64,000 bases of DNA, taken from positions 124,001 to 188,000 of the forward strand of contig NZ_CP051215.1 in assembly GCF_021496725.1 (NCBI RefSeq), read 5' to 3'. Below, in pieces: positions 9,528 through 20,876 of this stretch. The stretch's first letter is position 1. Each line of letters starts with the position of its first letter. The notes under the pieces are model-generated. The model saw nothing but the letters and a program-made list of their open reading frames with translations, made no database searches and had not been told where the DNA came from. The position numbers and the translations under genes were made by a program. The stretch is from Spiroplasma platyhelix PALS-1. GTDB taxonomy: Bacteria; Bacillota_I; Bacilli_A; Mycoplasmatales; VBWQ01.

Positions 9528-10310
9528 ATGAAAAACAATTTAAATAGTAGTAGTGTTAAGATGAAAAAACCAACAACTTATTGTGTCAGAGTTGCATATG
9601 ATGGAAGTCATTTTTCAGGATGAGCAAAGCAAATCGGATTAAGAACTGTTGAAGGAGAAATTAATAAAATTTTAAGAGCAATTTTTCAAGTTGAGATTGC
9701 AATTAATGGGGCTAGTAGAACAGATAGTGGTGTTCATGGCTACGATCAAGTTTTTACTTTTGCTTTGCCTTTTTGAATGGAACCTAATAATTTAAAAGTA
9801 ATTTTAGAGCAACATTTCACTCGTGACATCAAAATTAAGAATGTTACAGTAGTTGCAAATAAATATGATATTCGTAAGCATGTTAGATATAAAGAGTATC
9901 GCTACTACATCAACACAGGCGCTCATAATCCTTTTAAAATTAACTATCAGTTGCAGTATTGTAAAAAAATTTCCTTAAAAAAATTAAGAAAAGCTTTAAA
10001 ATTATTTACTGGACGCAATTATTTTTATAATTTTAGTGGCCTTGCAAAAGGAGATGCTAAAAACCCTTATCGGAGAATTGACAAGATTAGAGTCTGACAA
10101 AGAAAAGGCCAGCTAACAATTGTGGTTAAGGCTAAAGGATTTGTGCGTTATCAAATTCGCTATATCATTGGAGCAGCACTTGATTATTCGCAAGATAAAG
10201 TAACGTTAGATGAAATCAAACAATACTTATCAGCAAAAGAAAAAGAAAAGTATCCTTATCCTAAAGCTTCTGCTTCAGGATTGTATCTTTATAAAATAGT
10301 TTTGAATTAA
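9528..10310 (+). CDS. truA: tRNA pseudouridine synthase A
   Basis: Makes pseudouridine at positions 38-40 of the tRNA anticodon arm. 260 residues. The catalytic aspartate lies in ASRTDSGVHG (family GRTDxGVHA), near residue 65. The second conserved block, RYKEYRYYI, and the C-terminal FVRYQIRYIIG are present. ATG 9528 is 3 nt after the ecfT stop; ATG 9561 (MKKPTTYC) is an alternative start that would fit family length as well. Last gene of the operon. Confidence 0.93.
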
Positions 10311-10339
10311 AAAGTCCTCAATTAATTGAGGACTTTTTA
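10311..10339. terminator. Terminator between truA and the PAP2-like gene
   Basis: AAAGTCCTCAATT pairs with AATTGAGGACTTT, with A and T flanks, so it can serve both convergent genes. Confidence 0.9.
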
Positions 10340-10340
10340 A

Positions 10341-11471
10341 TTATTTAATTTTCTTAGCAAATATTTTGTTGACACTGAAATGAATCACTAAAATCATTAG
10401 TGTAGAGAAAACAAATGTGAAGGCAGTATCAGAGATTCAATGGAATCTTTCAACAACTAATGAAAAGTTCATAGATAGAACATGAGCTAGTCAGAAGATG
10501 AATAAGACTTTAATTTTTCAATTAACTTTATCATTATTCTTATTTTTTAAAAATAGTAGAATTCCTGTTGCAGTACAATAAGTTGCATTGACATGGCCGC
10601 TAGGGAAAGCATATTCTCAAGGTAACTTGAATCTTGGCATGTAGGCATTTGAATCTACTAAATTAAGACTTGGTTTTCATCAAGGATATTGTAACTCTCA
10701 AGGAATATTGCTAGCATGATCAGCACCATACCCATATTGGAAACCAGAATTTTTATAGGCTTCTAATAAGTCAGGGCGAGTACTAATTAAGTCACCAAAG
10801 ATGGCATTGTAGTAGTAAGTTCGACTTGTTGTTCCTTTTAAAACAACAATCACAACATAAGTAATAATCACATAACTTAGACCTTTGACTGCTTTCAATC
10901 AAAATTGTTCTACAAGAATTCTTTGTTTCTTAACTAAATGGTAACGAACATAGTAAAATCCTAAAACCAAGAGCATAGTTTGAAGTGTGAAAGCAATAAT
11001 TGCTCCGGTCAGTTGATATTTAATATCATCAAGTAAAGTTCTATCAATTCCTTTACCAAAGCCATAATCAGTATTTGGTATTAAAATAATATTAATCAGA
11101 TTAAAGCCAACTCAACCGATAAAAATAATAATATAATATGTGTCAACAACTCAATAATTTTTTTTAAAGCCTTGTTTTTTTTGATTGATTTTTGTTAGGA
11201 ATAAAGTTTCTAAGATGATTGCTATGTAAACAAGAATAATGACAACCAGTTCTGTGTTACCTAATTGTTCATAAAAGCGAGTTCAATATTTTCCAAATTC
11301 AGATTGTAAACCTTTAGCAAGTTCTTCTGAGATTTTATAATCAACACTATATCAACCTGTAGCAATTACTACACCAGCACTAACTAAAACAATAATTAGC
11401 AGTGGAATAAAAAAGAAAAAGAAGCTTGAATTTTTTTTCACAAAGAAATTAATTTTATTGTTATTCTTCAT
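10341..11471 (-). CDS. PAP2-like membrane phosphatase, partly degenerate motif
   Basis: 376 residues, reverse strand. The N-terminal half has several membrane helices and the C-terminal half a PAP2-type lipid phosphatase region. Motif 2 (FPSGHVNAT) and the H-x3-D of motif 3 (FHWISD) are clear. Motif 1 is altered: LKGTTSRTYY keeps the lysine and first arginine, but Tyr stands where the canonical Arg-Pro pair should be, and the motif 3 arginine is shifted. Lipid phosphatase activity is therefore plausible rather than certain. Start at 11471 with AAGGGA upstream. Convergent with truA. Confidence 0.75.
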
Positions 11472-11590
11472 TTAGTTTCCCTTAAATGTAAATTATTTAT
11501 AGGTTTAAGTTTACCATGTAAGAAAATAAAAATTAAAAAAAATATCAATAAACTATTAAAAAATAGGTTTAGATATTTATTTTTTTCATG

Positions 11591-11596
11591 TATAAT
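11591..11596 (+). promoter_or_regulatory. -10 box for tRNA-His
   Basis: TATAAT 20 nt upstream of the mature tRNA. The only -35 candidate at the right spacing is the weak TTTAGA at 11568-11573. Confidence 0.5.
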
Positions 11597-11615
11597 ATTG
11601 TAGGTTTGAATAAAT

Positions 11616-11693
11616 GGCGGTTGTGGCGTAGTGGTCTATCGCATCGGTTTGTGGAACCGACATTCGTGGGTTCAAATCCCATCAGCCGCCCCA
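11616..11693 (+). tRNA. tRNA-His (GTG)
   Basis: Full cloverleaf with anticodon GTG and encoded CCA. The histidine identity pair G-1:C73 is present (G at 11616 opposite the C just before CCA), followed by a seven-pair acceptor stem. Confidence 0.95.
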
Positions 11694-11709
11694 TTAATTT
11701 TAAATTATT

Positions 11710-11741
11710 AAGATTTTATCAATATTGATAAAATCTTTTTT
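11710..11741. terminator. Terminator between tRNA-His and the reverse gene at 11740
   Basis: AAGATTTTATC pairs with GATAAAATCTT around AATATT, with a T run. Probably bidirectional. Confidence 0.85.
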
Positions 11742-12246
11742 ATTTTTCTTCTTTTTCTCAAGGGAGTTTTTGATAATTAATTGTATATCACATAATTTGG
11801 CGATGGATAGTTATTAAAGCAACATGGTAGCAGCTAATAATTAAAATTTTTCATCAGTCATTTTTTAAAGTTTGAAAGTAATCCAAACTTGTGTGGTAGG
11901 CAATAGCTTCAGCAAACATATAGCAAGCAGCAAGTCCGAAAAAAGTTAGTCAAAGAAAACCAAATAAAATTAAAAGATAACGATAAAGTTTTGGTTCGTA
12001 ACCTTTGTTGTCAGTTTTAATTTGATAGACTGTTTCATAGATGCTATTGCTGATGCTAAAAGCATACAAAATACCTAAAAAAATAAAATTTACAAGCAAA
12101 GTTAGAAGAATATTAATTAATTTTGCTTCTGTTGTTTTTATTAAAACACTGCCTAGAATAATGTAAATTATCATAATAATTAAATTAGCAATTGTTAGAG
12201 TAAAAAATATTTTTTTCCCTCAATATTTAATAATATTTTGTTTCAT
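11740..12246 (-). CDS. Four-helix membrane protein of unknown function
   Basis: Not recognised. 168 residues, reverse strand. It starts MKQNIIKYWGKKIFF and has about four hydrophobic segments (residues 15-37, 45-68, 93-115 and 128-145), then a charged end, LPWEKEEK. The AGGTGA site on the reverse strand at 12252-12257 supports start 12246. It stands alone between tRNA-His and the Xre-type gene, divergent from the latter. Confidence 0.75.
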
Positions 12247-12375
12247 CTATTTCTCACCTATTCTATTTTAATATATTTTATACACATATTAGATAATAAT
12301 TAGTGCTTTTTTCTTTTTCCCTCAATAATAAATATGATATTTTTTAAGATTAATTTTTAGAAAGGGGCTTAAGAA

Positions 12376-12732
12376 GTGTCCATTGAAAGTGAAATTAGAA
12401 AAAAACGTTTAAGATTAGGATGAACCCAAGTTCATTTAGGTGAAGTTGTTGGCGTCAGGCAGGCAACAATTAGTCGAATTGAAAGTAATGCAAAAAAGAC
12501 ATCCTGAGGCTTATTACAAAAAATTTTAATTGCTTTAAATGTTGATATTAATGATGTTAATACAATTACTAATAATTTTATTTTAAAAGAAAGTGATTTT
12601 GATTTATTTTTGAAATTATTATTAGCTAATTCAGAATTAAAAACTAATATATTATACAATCCAATTCATTGTGCTCGAGTAATTATTGATGCTTATAATA
12701 AAGGATATTTAAATTTTAGTAATAAAAGATAA
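12376..12732 (+). CDS. Xre-family helix-turn-helix regulator
   Basis: 118 residues. Residues 4-60 form a Cro/CI-type HTH domain: IRKKRLRLGWTQVHLGEVVG, then RQATISRIESN (recognition helix) and LLQKILIALNVD. The C-terminal half is helical and hydrophobic without a recognised ligand domain. GTG start at 12376, with AAAGGGG at 12361-12367, 8 nt upstream; two UGA-Trp codons. The lipoprotein and nucleoside-transport genes begin 85 nt downstream behind their own promoter, making them possible but unproven targets. Confidence 0.85.
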
Positions 12733-12755
12733 GTGATTTAATAAAACAAAAACCC

Positions 12756-12783
12756 TTGTTAAAGTTGATTTTTTAAATATAAT
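12756..12783 (+). promoter_or_regulatory. Promoter of the first BMP lipoprotein gene
   Basis: TTGTTA at 12756-12761 and TATAAT at 12778-12783, 16-nt spacer, 34 nt before the ATG. Confidence 0.6.
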
Positions 12784-12817
12784 ATAGTTATTAGTAGTGA
12801 TGGGTGAGGTAGTAGAG

Positions 12818-14163
12818 ATGAGAAAAATCTTTAAACTATTAAGCACTAGTTTAGTTTTATTAAATAGTTCAATTGTTTTAGTTGGTTGTCGACCAACAAC
12901 TCTGGGCGAAATATGAATTATTACTGAGGGAGGAGACTTATTTGATAAAGCATTTAATCAACAAGTTCTTGAAGGTAGTCAAGATTTTGTTGAAACTTTT
13001 AATGCTAACCGTGAAGTAATTAGTAACATTCCAGGTTTTGAGCAATGAAAAGATCAACCTGCTCGAATTAAATGAATTATTTCTAAAGATGGAGAATTAG
13101 CAACCCTACAAAATAATTATAATATTGCTAGTTATGCTGGAGCTAAAACAATTATTTGTGCGGGGTATCGTCATATTCCAGCATTAACTCCTGAAATTCA
13201 AAAAATTTATGCTGATTTAGGAGTAAGATTTATTTTGATTGATTCATTAATTAAAAATCCTATTAATCTAGCAGGGATAACTTATGCTGCAGAAAAATCT
13301 AGTTATCTAGCAGCTTTAGCAGGTGCTATTTGGTTAGTTGCTAATCATGAAAAATATCAAAGTAATGGATTAAAGATGTCAACTTTTGGTGCTATACCAA
13401 CTGATGTTGTTGTTGAAAATATGATAGGTTACTATTGAGGCGTTTATTATTTTAATTTAAAAAAACTGATGATAGCAATATCTTAACAATGATTAACCAA
13501 ATTAGATCAGCACAAGGTTTAGCAGATATGAATTCATCAGAATTAGCAAATTATAATATTACTTTTGATAAATTAGAAAATAGTTTTACTGGTGGTTTTG
13601 AATCAGGAACTCCAAACGCAAAAGCAATTACTTCACAATTAATTAATGATAGAAAAACTGATATTGTTTTTCCAGTTGCAGGAGCACAAACTACTGATTT
13701 GATTTCAGCAATTGTTAATTCACCTTCTAATAAAGCAGCAAAAATTATTGGTGTTGATGTTGATCAGAGTGAACAGTATGATTATGCAAAGGAATATTTT
13801 TTAACTTCTGCAAAAAAAGGAATTCGTGAATCAGTAGACTGAATGTTGTGAAATTCTTTTAACTTGAAAAATGATGAAGGTACTATTTCTGATTATCCTG
13901 ATAGTGAAAAATATTTTAACAGTGAGATTCCGCCATTGGCAGATAAAAAATATATCGGTATTTTTGATAATTTATCAATTCAACCAATTTATCAAAAACT
14001 AATTGAACTTGATGATACATATTGAAATTTAGCAGATAAAGTGATGGAGATGTTTAAAAAACTTTCAGATGATTTAGCAAATAACACTAACTCAAAAAAA
14101 TGAGATAATGCTTGACAAACAGTTATTGATGTCAACATTCCAGATTATCGTCCAGATTTTTAA
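12818..14163 (+). pseudogene. BMP-family lipoprotein gene with a -1 frameshift in an A7 run
   Basis: A substrate-binding lipoprotein of the PnrA/BMP nucleoside-receptor family, relative of the intact gene at 14343. The first frame (12818-13486) has a lipoprotein signal peptide with Cys24 (VLVGC) and ends early at TAA 13484. The second frame (to TAA at 14161-14163) continues the family sequence: PVAGAQTTDLISAI and KIIGVDVDQ match PVAGPQTSDTLSAI and KVIGVDTDQ in the intact copy. The frames join if the A7 run at 13459-13465 had eight As. Possible causes are a true loss, phase variation or slippage in the homopolymer, or a base-calling error. Confidence 0.85.
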
Positions 14164-14221
14164 TTAAAATACTTGCATCAAAAAAAGTTTTATAATACAA
14201 TTCACCAGATAGGAGTTATCA

Positions 14222-14314
14222 ATGAGATATCATATACTGGGATTAAAAAAAATATATTTTTATTACAAAAGAGAAAGTTTTTTATTTTCTCTTTTTTTAT
14301 ATTTGTTAAAATAA
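14222..14314 (+). CDS. Possible 30-residue leader peptide
   Basis: A short frame in the 180-bp gap between the two BMP lipoprotein genes. ATG 14222 has an AGGAG site at 14211-14215 (6-nt spacing), and a TATAAT lies at 14191-14196. The product starts MRYHILGLKKIYFYYKR and ends hydrophobic. Its 3' half overlaps the terminator-like hairpin at 14267-14298, as in a leader/attenuator arrangement. No homology is visible and the AT-rich composition favours chance frames, so this is tentative. Confidence 0.25.
   Translation: MRYHILGLKKIYFYYKRESFLFSLFLYLLK
14267..14298 (+). terminator. Terminator or attenuator before the second BMP gene
   Basis: AAAAGAGAAA pairs perfectly with TTTCTCTTTT across a 9-nt loop, followed by Ts. 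It lies 45 nt upstream of ATG 14343, so it ends upstream transcripts or attenuates the downstream operon. Confidence 0.7.
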
Positions 14315-14342
14315 ATTAAATGATGAAAGAGGACAAAAATAA

Positions 14343-15668
14343 ATGAGAAAAACAATTAAGATAATGGTAGCATTACTATTTGCTTCAACAACTTCAGGTT
14401 CAATAGTTGCTTGTACAAATCCTTTTTCTGACTCCAATATTTTTCGAATTACGATTGTTACAGATGGACATACTATTACTGATCATTCTTTTAATGAATC
14501 GTCTTATCAAGGTGCTTTAAAATTCAAATCGAGTTTTGAAGCATGAGTTGCTGATGCAAGTAGCACTGCTCCTGATGAATTAAGAAATAAAAAAGTTGTC
14601 ATCACACCAATTCAACCAGCAACAACAGATTTAAATACTTTACTTTCAAGTTATGGTCAGGCTGTTGTGATGGATAGTAAAGTAACAATTGCTTCTGGTT
14701 CAATTCAAAGTAGTGCTTTGGTTGCTGCCCAAAATGGGTTTTTAAAAGATCGTATGCGTTACATTTATGTTGACGGCGATACTCCTAATAAAGATGTTTC
14801 TTATCAAAATAAAAATCTCGCAGGATTACTTTATAAAGCTGAACAAGCAGGTCTAATGGCTGCTCTAGCAGCAGAGTCTTGATTGATTGCGCATGCGCAA
14901 GAATATGGCGGTTATGGTAACTTAAAAATGTCAACTTATGGAGGACTTAATATTCCAGCGGTAACTAATTATATGTATGGATTTTATTGAGGAATTCAAT
15001 TGCTAAATAATAGTGAAGATTCTAGTCCAATTATTTCAGAGATTAAATCATGAATTAAAGATTTGAATCCTGATTTTGATGATAGTCAGCCAGTACCAAA
15101 AATTGGTTTTGTTGAACTTCCTAATCAGTTTACTAATAATTTTGATCAAGCTTCTTCTGAATCTAAATCGGTAAATAGTTTACTTGTTGAAAATGGCGCA
15201 AACATCATCTTCCCTGTTGCTGGGCCTCAAACATCTGATACGCTATCAGCAATTCAATCTAAAAGAAAAAATTATAAAGTGATTGGTGTTGATACTGATC
15301 AAGCTTTACAGTACACTGAATCAGCTGATTATTTTCTAACGTCAGCTTTAAAAGATATCTCTAATTCAGTTGACTATATGTTATGAAGAGCCATTAATTA
15401 TGATGAAACACCTGCTCATGGCGAATTGCCAGTAGGTGAACAAGATAAAGTTTTTAAAGAAGATGCACTAAATCGTGGATTTGAAGAAAAATTTATTGGA
15501 ATTGCTGACAATAAAGCGATTAGTCCGATATATAATAAAGTTATAAGTAGTCCAGAGTTAACAAAAGCAGGAGGTTTTATTGAAAAAGTTTCAGAAGGCT
15601 GACAAAAAGTTTTAGATCATAATGGTGATTATTGAATTTATGGTAAGACAATCAATCCTTTTGAATAA
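14343..15668 (+). CDS. BMP-family nucleoside-binding lipoprotein
   Basis: Extracytoplasmic substrate-binding lipoprotein for the adjacent ABC transporter. 441 residues. The signal peptide ends at Cys24 (SIVAC), the lipid attachment site. Family blocks: TDGHTITDHSFNESSYQGAL (binding-domain start), AAQNGFLKD, then PVAGPQTSDTLSAI, VIGVDTDQ and SVDYMLWRAI. BMP/PnrA proteins bind purine and other nucleosides, which agrees with the transporter and deoD downstream. Start supported by GAAAGAGGA before it. The name bmpA/nupN could be used but is not assigned. Confidence 0.9.
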
Positions 15669-15701
15669 TAGTAAGAAAACTTAGGAAGGTATATTGAAAT
15701 A

Positions 15702-17345
15702 ATGGCAGAGAAGACTATTAAATATGCAGTGGAGATGAAAGGGATTACAAAAATCTTTTTAGATACCATTATTGCTAATAATAATATTTCTTTAAAAGTT
15801 AAAAAAGGTGAGATTCATGCGTTGGTTGGCGAAAATGGCGCAGGTAAATCAACATTGATGTCAATTTTATTTGGTTTGTATCAGCCAACAAAAGGGTTAA
15901 TTAAAATTAATGATAAGCAAGTTGTGATTTCTAATTCAATTAAAGCAACAGAATTAGGAATTGGGATGGTGCATCAACATTTTAAGTTAGTTGACAACTT
16001 TACAATGACAGAAAATATTATCTTAGGTAGCGAATCAGTTGTAGGTTGACAGTGATTAGATTTTAAAAAAGCTAAGAAGCGTATTGTTGAACTTTCAAAA
16101 AAATATAAGCTCAATATTGATCCTAATTTAAAGGTTGAAAATTCTAGTGTTGGCATGCAACAAAGAGTAGAAATCTTAAAAGTTTTATATCGTGGTGCAG
16201 ATATCATAGTGCTAGATGAACCAACAGCAGTGCTAACACCACAAGAGATAACTAGTTTATTAGAAATTGTTAAAGAATTAAAAAATTCAGGAAAGACAAT
16301 TATCTTTATTAGTCACAAATTAGGTGAAGTAAAGGCAATTGCTGATACAGTCACAGTAATTAGAAATGGTAAGGTAGTTGAGAGTTTTCTTGCATCAGAA
16401 AAGACTAAAAGTGAAATTGCTGCTTTAATGGTAGGACGAGAGTTAGTTGCAGTTAAGAATCAAAGTAATATTGAATTAGGTCCAACCCTATTAAAAATTG
16501 AAAACTTACATGTTAAGAAAATGAATAGTGGTGCTAGTGCAACTAAATTTAAATCTTTATTTAAGAAAAAGAAATCTCGTAATCATGAGCAAATTTTAGG
16601 ATTAGAAAAATTTAATTTAGAAATTAAAGCAGGTGAGATTGTTGCGATTGCTGGTGTTGAGGGTAATGGTCAAAGTGAATTAATTTATAGTTTGACTGGT
16701 TTGATGAAAGTGACGAAAGGAAAGGTTTTTTTAAACAGTCAAAATGTAACTAATTTTAGTGCTCGTAAGTTGTATCATCATGGCTTAAGTCATATCCCAG
16801 AAGATCGACATAAGTATGGTCTGGTTTTAGATTATACTGTGATTGATAATATGGTCTTACAAAATGTTGATCAGTATCCCTTTTCTAAATTTAGTTTATT
16901 AAGAAAGAAAGCAATTCAGAATTATGCGCAAAAAATTATCAGCAGCTATGATGTTCGTGGTAGTGATAGTGGGTTTGCGTTAGCAAGAGGTCTATCAGGT
17001 GGGAATCAACAAAAAGCTGTTGTTGGACGAGAGTTAAATCGTAAGCATCAACTTTTAATTGTGGCTCAACCAACAAGAGGATTAGATATTGGTGCGATTG
17101 AATACATTCATCAAAAACTTTTAGAAGAAAAAGAAAAAGGCAATGCTGTGTTGCTGATTTCTTATGAATTATTTGAAGTGATGACTCTAGCTGATCGTAT
17201 TGTTGTGCTGCATTCTGGCAAAGTTACTGGTGATGTTAGTGCAAAGAATATTAAAAAAGAAACACTAGGTTTGATGATGGCTGGTCAAAAATGAAGTAAC
17301 ATCAGTCCAAAATCTACTGGAACTAAAAAAGCAGAAAGGAAATAG
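15702..17345 (+). CDS. nupA: Nucleoside ABC transporter ATPase (double domain)
   Basis: 547 residues with two ABC domains, as in the NupA/YufO group and sugar-type importers. Domain 1: Walker A GENGAGKST at about 48, signature region SSVGMQQRVEILK and Walker B IIVLDEPTAVLTPQE. Domain 2 has a degenerate Walker A (GVEGNGQSE), a full signature LSGGNQQKAVVGREL and a Walker B-like LIVAQPTRGLD. Such asymmetry is normal for this group. An insertion rich in Lys and Ser (about 275-300) links the domains. It is 33 nt after the lipoprotein gene and 5 nt before the permease gene, so one operon. Confidence 0.93.
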
Positions 17346-17350
17346 CAAAG

Positions 17351-19114
17351 ATGACAAAGTTTCAACAAAAAAGATGATTCTGGACTCGTCGTAGTCGGCT
17401 TTTTCTTGGTTCAAAAGAACTACAAGGTAGTGTCAGCAAATTTAAAGGTTCAGTTTTTGCAGTTATCTTAGGATTAATTATTGGGTCTATTGTTATTGCA
17501 GCAACAGGAAACAGTGCATTTACTTATTTTCATTATTTATTGTTCTTTGCTTTTAGTAGTTATGGTTACAACAATTGAGATAACACTTTAGTTTGATGAG
17601 CAATTTATATTGTTGCTGGTCTTGCCTTGGTGATGTCTTTTAAAACAGGAATGTTTAATATCGGAGTTGCTGGACAAATGTTAGCTGCTGGTTCAGTGGT
17701 GATTGCAATTGGGATTAGATACGATTTTTCTCAACCGATTGCGATTATTGTTGCTCTAATTGCAGGAGTGCTAGCAGCAGTATCAGTTGCTTTAGTGACA
17801 GCTTTACTAAAAGTTTGGTTTAATGTTCATGAAGTGGTGACCTCTATTTTATTAAATTGAACAATTTGATATCTAATTAAGTGATTATTCACAACAAGCA
17901 AAGATTTATATGATGATAGCAGAGGAGCAACTTTACAATTACATGATAGTATGAATTTTGCCATATCAGGTTACAAATTCATTTTGCCTTTAATTCTAGC
18001 TTTTGTTTTGGTGGTTGCTGTTTGATTCTTATTAAAAAAGACAACTTTAGGTTACAAAGTTAAGACAGTAGGATTAAATCCTTTTGCTGCTGATTATGCA
18101 GGGATTTCTCGTCGTCAGTATGGTCTTAGTTCATTTATTATCTCAGGAGCCCTAGCAGGAGTTATGGGAGTGATTTATTATATCGCAATGAATCCATCTT
18201 TAAGTTTTGCTACAGATGCTTTACCAAGTATTGGGTTTGATAGTATTTCAGTTGCCTTGGTTGGACAAATTAATCCGTTTGGAACAGTGGCTGCTGCCTT
18301 TTTATGAGGACTAATCAAAAGTGGTGGACCAATTGGTAGTGTCGGTCTAGGAATTCCAAATGCAGTGAGCGACATCATTTTTGGAGTGATTATTTATTCA
18401 GCTGCTTGTGCAATTTTACTTTCAAAGATTGCTCCAATTAAATTTTTAATTAGTTACTTTAATGTAGAATTTAATAAGAATAGAAGAAAAAAATTCCATC
18501 ACTATATCAGAAATATTTGAAAAGATTTTATGAAAACTTTTCAAATTAAAAAAGCCTATAATCACAAAATTAAAGCATGACAAAAAGTAAATAATAAAGA
18601 AAAAGTTGATGAAATAAAAAATAAAGAACGAATTACTTTAATTAATGATAAGAAAGATAATATTCAGGTCTGTAAGTCACAAATGCAGCAAGAGTGACAA
18701 AGTTTAAAAAACTTTTTCCATCAAGAATACGATAGGATTTGAACTTCAGGTCTTAAAGGAATTAATAATAAAGCAACGCAAGCAAAGAAGCAAGTGTATG
18801 CAGAAAATTTAAATCATTATATTAACACCAGAAGTACTTATGAAGAAACAGTGCACAGTTTAAGTCAAGATTTTAAAGATAAAGTTACTGTATTGAGTAG
18901 AGAAAATGCACCTGAGTTACACCAACGCATTAAAGGTTTGACTCATCTTTATAAGCAACAAGTTAAGATTGAAACAAGTAACTTCAATCAACAATTTTAT
19001 AAATTGATTGATGAAGAGCAAGAAAAGTTGATGGTGATTCAGAAACAACTAAATAAAGCCAAAACTGCCTATCATAAGAAAAGTAAGTCAGCAAAAAAGA
19101 AAGCAGGTAAGTAA
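17351..19114 (+). CDS. nupB: Nucleoside ABC permease with long C-terminal coiled-coil tail
   Basis: 587 residues. Residues 1-370 are a regular BPD_transp_2 permease of the NupB/YufP group, with about 8-10 helices, GMFNIGVAGQMLAAG and the cytoplasmic loop VGLNPFAADYAGI. After the last helix (ending about residue 370) come some 215 mostly charged residues rich in Lys, Gln and Glu, predicted helical or coiled-coil and ending KSAKKKAGK. Related permeases are usually about 350-370 residues, so this tail is extra. Base composition does not change, so it is not an obvious recent fusion. nupC follows after 2 nt. Confidence 0.9.
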
Positions 19115-19116
19115 AG

Positions 19117-20037
19117 ATGGATGCATTACGAATGATTTTAGAAAATTCTAGTTTGATTTTTGTTGTCTTGATTTTTGGTGCTTTGGCTGGTTTGATTTCT
19201 GAACGTTCAGGAGTAACTAACATTGGCATTGAAGGTATGATGACAATAGGTGCTTTAATTTTTGCTGTTTTTGCTAAGGGAGTGGGTGCTAGTTGAGGTA
19301 ACTGATCGCAAATTATTGCCTTACTATGTGCCGGGTTAGTAGGAGTACTCTTTGCTAGTTTACATGCTTTTGCAGCAGTAACTTTGAAAGCTGATCAAAT
19401 TATTTCTGGTGTTGCGATCAACATTCTAGCAGCAGCGATTGCTTTATTTGTTGTACAACTACCAGGGAATAATGGATTTATTGCTTTTAATACAATTTAT
19501 ACTCTTCCTAAAATTGGTTCTGGTGAGTTCTTCAACATCTACTTATTAATTGCTGTTGTAACGATAGTAATAATTGGATTGGCCTTAAAGTACACTAAAT
19601 GAGGTTTACGTCATATCGCAACAGGAGAAAATCCTAATGCTGCTGATGCTGCTGGGATTAATGTCATCAAAAGAAGATATGCAGCAGTGTTGCTTTCAGG
19701 ATTTCTAGCAGCAATGGCTGGGGCAGTATTTACGATGTACGCTAGTGGAACATTTCGAGCAGTAGTGAATGGGAATGGTTTTCTTGCGATTGCAATCTTA
19801 ATTTTTGGTCAGTGAAGAGTGCCTTTGATTACTATTGGTGCAGCACTATTTGCCATTGTTGAAACAACAGGAGCAAGAATTAGCTATCAAACAGGAGTTT
19901 CAAGTTGAGTGGTGACAAATAAAGAACTATTTAACACACTACCATTTGTTATATCACTATTAGTACTGGTCTTTACTTCAAAATGAAGCAAAGCACCAAA
20001 AGCTTTGGGTGTGCCATTTAATAAATCCAAACGTTAG
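19117..20037 (+). CDS. nupC: Nucleoside ABC permease, second subunit
   Basis: 306 residues, a polytopic BPD_transp_2 permease of the NupC/YufQ group, typical length. Motifs: LAGLISERSGVTNIGIEGMM near the N-terminus and the coupling loop TGENPNAADAAGINV at about 165-180. It pairs with the permease before it and the double ATPase. It closes the transporter operon; deoD follows 89 nt later. Confidence 0.93.
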
Positions 20038-20126
20038 CATTGCATTTGATAAATCACTTATATATCAAGTTATATAAGTGATATTATTTATATGTAGAAT
20101 AAATGATTAGAAATGGAGCAAACTAT

Positions 20127-20876
20127 ATGAATAGTGAAAATTTAATTCCTACTGCTCACATCAATGCTAAGAAAGAAGATATTGCTAAAGTTGTTCTGAT
20201 GTCTGGTGATCCTTTAAGAGCAAAGTATATTGCAGAAAATTATTTGCAAGAAGTTAGTCAAGTGAATAGTGTTCGTAATATGTTGATGTTTACTGGCAAG
20301 TATCAAGATCAAAAAATCACTATTGCTAGTAGTGGTATGGGGATAGCTTCAATGGGCATCTACTCATATGAGTTATTTAAGTTCTATGATGTTGATTGCA
20401 TCATCAGAATTGGTTCAGCTGGTTCTTATCAAAAAGAAGTTAAGATTTATGATCTTGTTAATGTTGAATCAGTTTATAGTGAATCAACATATGCTAAGTA
20501 TGCTACTAATTTTGATCAAAATATGATTAAGAGTTCTGAAAATATTTTTAATTTAATTAGCAAAGTAGCAACGGATGATAAAATTGATTTAAAGTCAGGA
20601 TTAATTCATTGCAGTGATGTCTTCTATCGTGCTAACAAAGATGAATGAAAGACTAATGAAAAAATTAAGTCATGTCTAGCAGTTGAAATGGAATCTTTTG
20701 CGCTTTTTAGTAATGCAAAATATCTAAAAAAAGATGCTGCTTGTTTGCTAACAATTTCTGATTCATTTATCACACAAGAAGCAATTGCTGCAGACTTAAG
20801 AGAAACAAGTTTTAATAAAATGATGCAGTTAGCATTAGATTCAGCAGTTGCGTATATGAAAGAAAGAAAAACATAA
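20127..20876 (+). CDS. deoD: Purine nucleoside phosphorylase, DeoD type
   Basis: Splits purine nucleosides with phosphate into base and ribose-1-phosphate. 249 residues: MSGDPLRAKYIAENYL (phosphate site), SSGMGIASMGIYSYEL, RIGSAGSY (phosphate binding), AVEMESFALF (ribose binding) and TISDSFI with the catalytic Asp. ATG 20127 has GGAGCA upstream and gives the family N-terminus; an in-frame ATG at 20103 lacks a site. Its place behind a nucleoside importer indicates salvage. The stop overlaps the tsaD start (TAATG). Confidence 0.93.

Noticed and set aside
11590-11700. Extra base at the tRNA-His 5' end as a sequencing artefact
   Set aside because: It is the normal G-1 of tRNA-His and pairs with C73.
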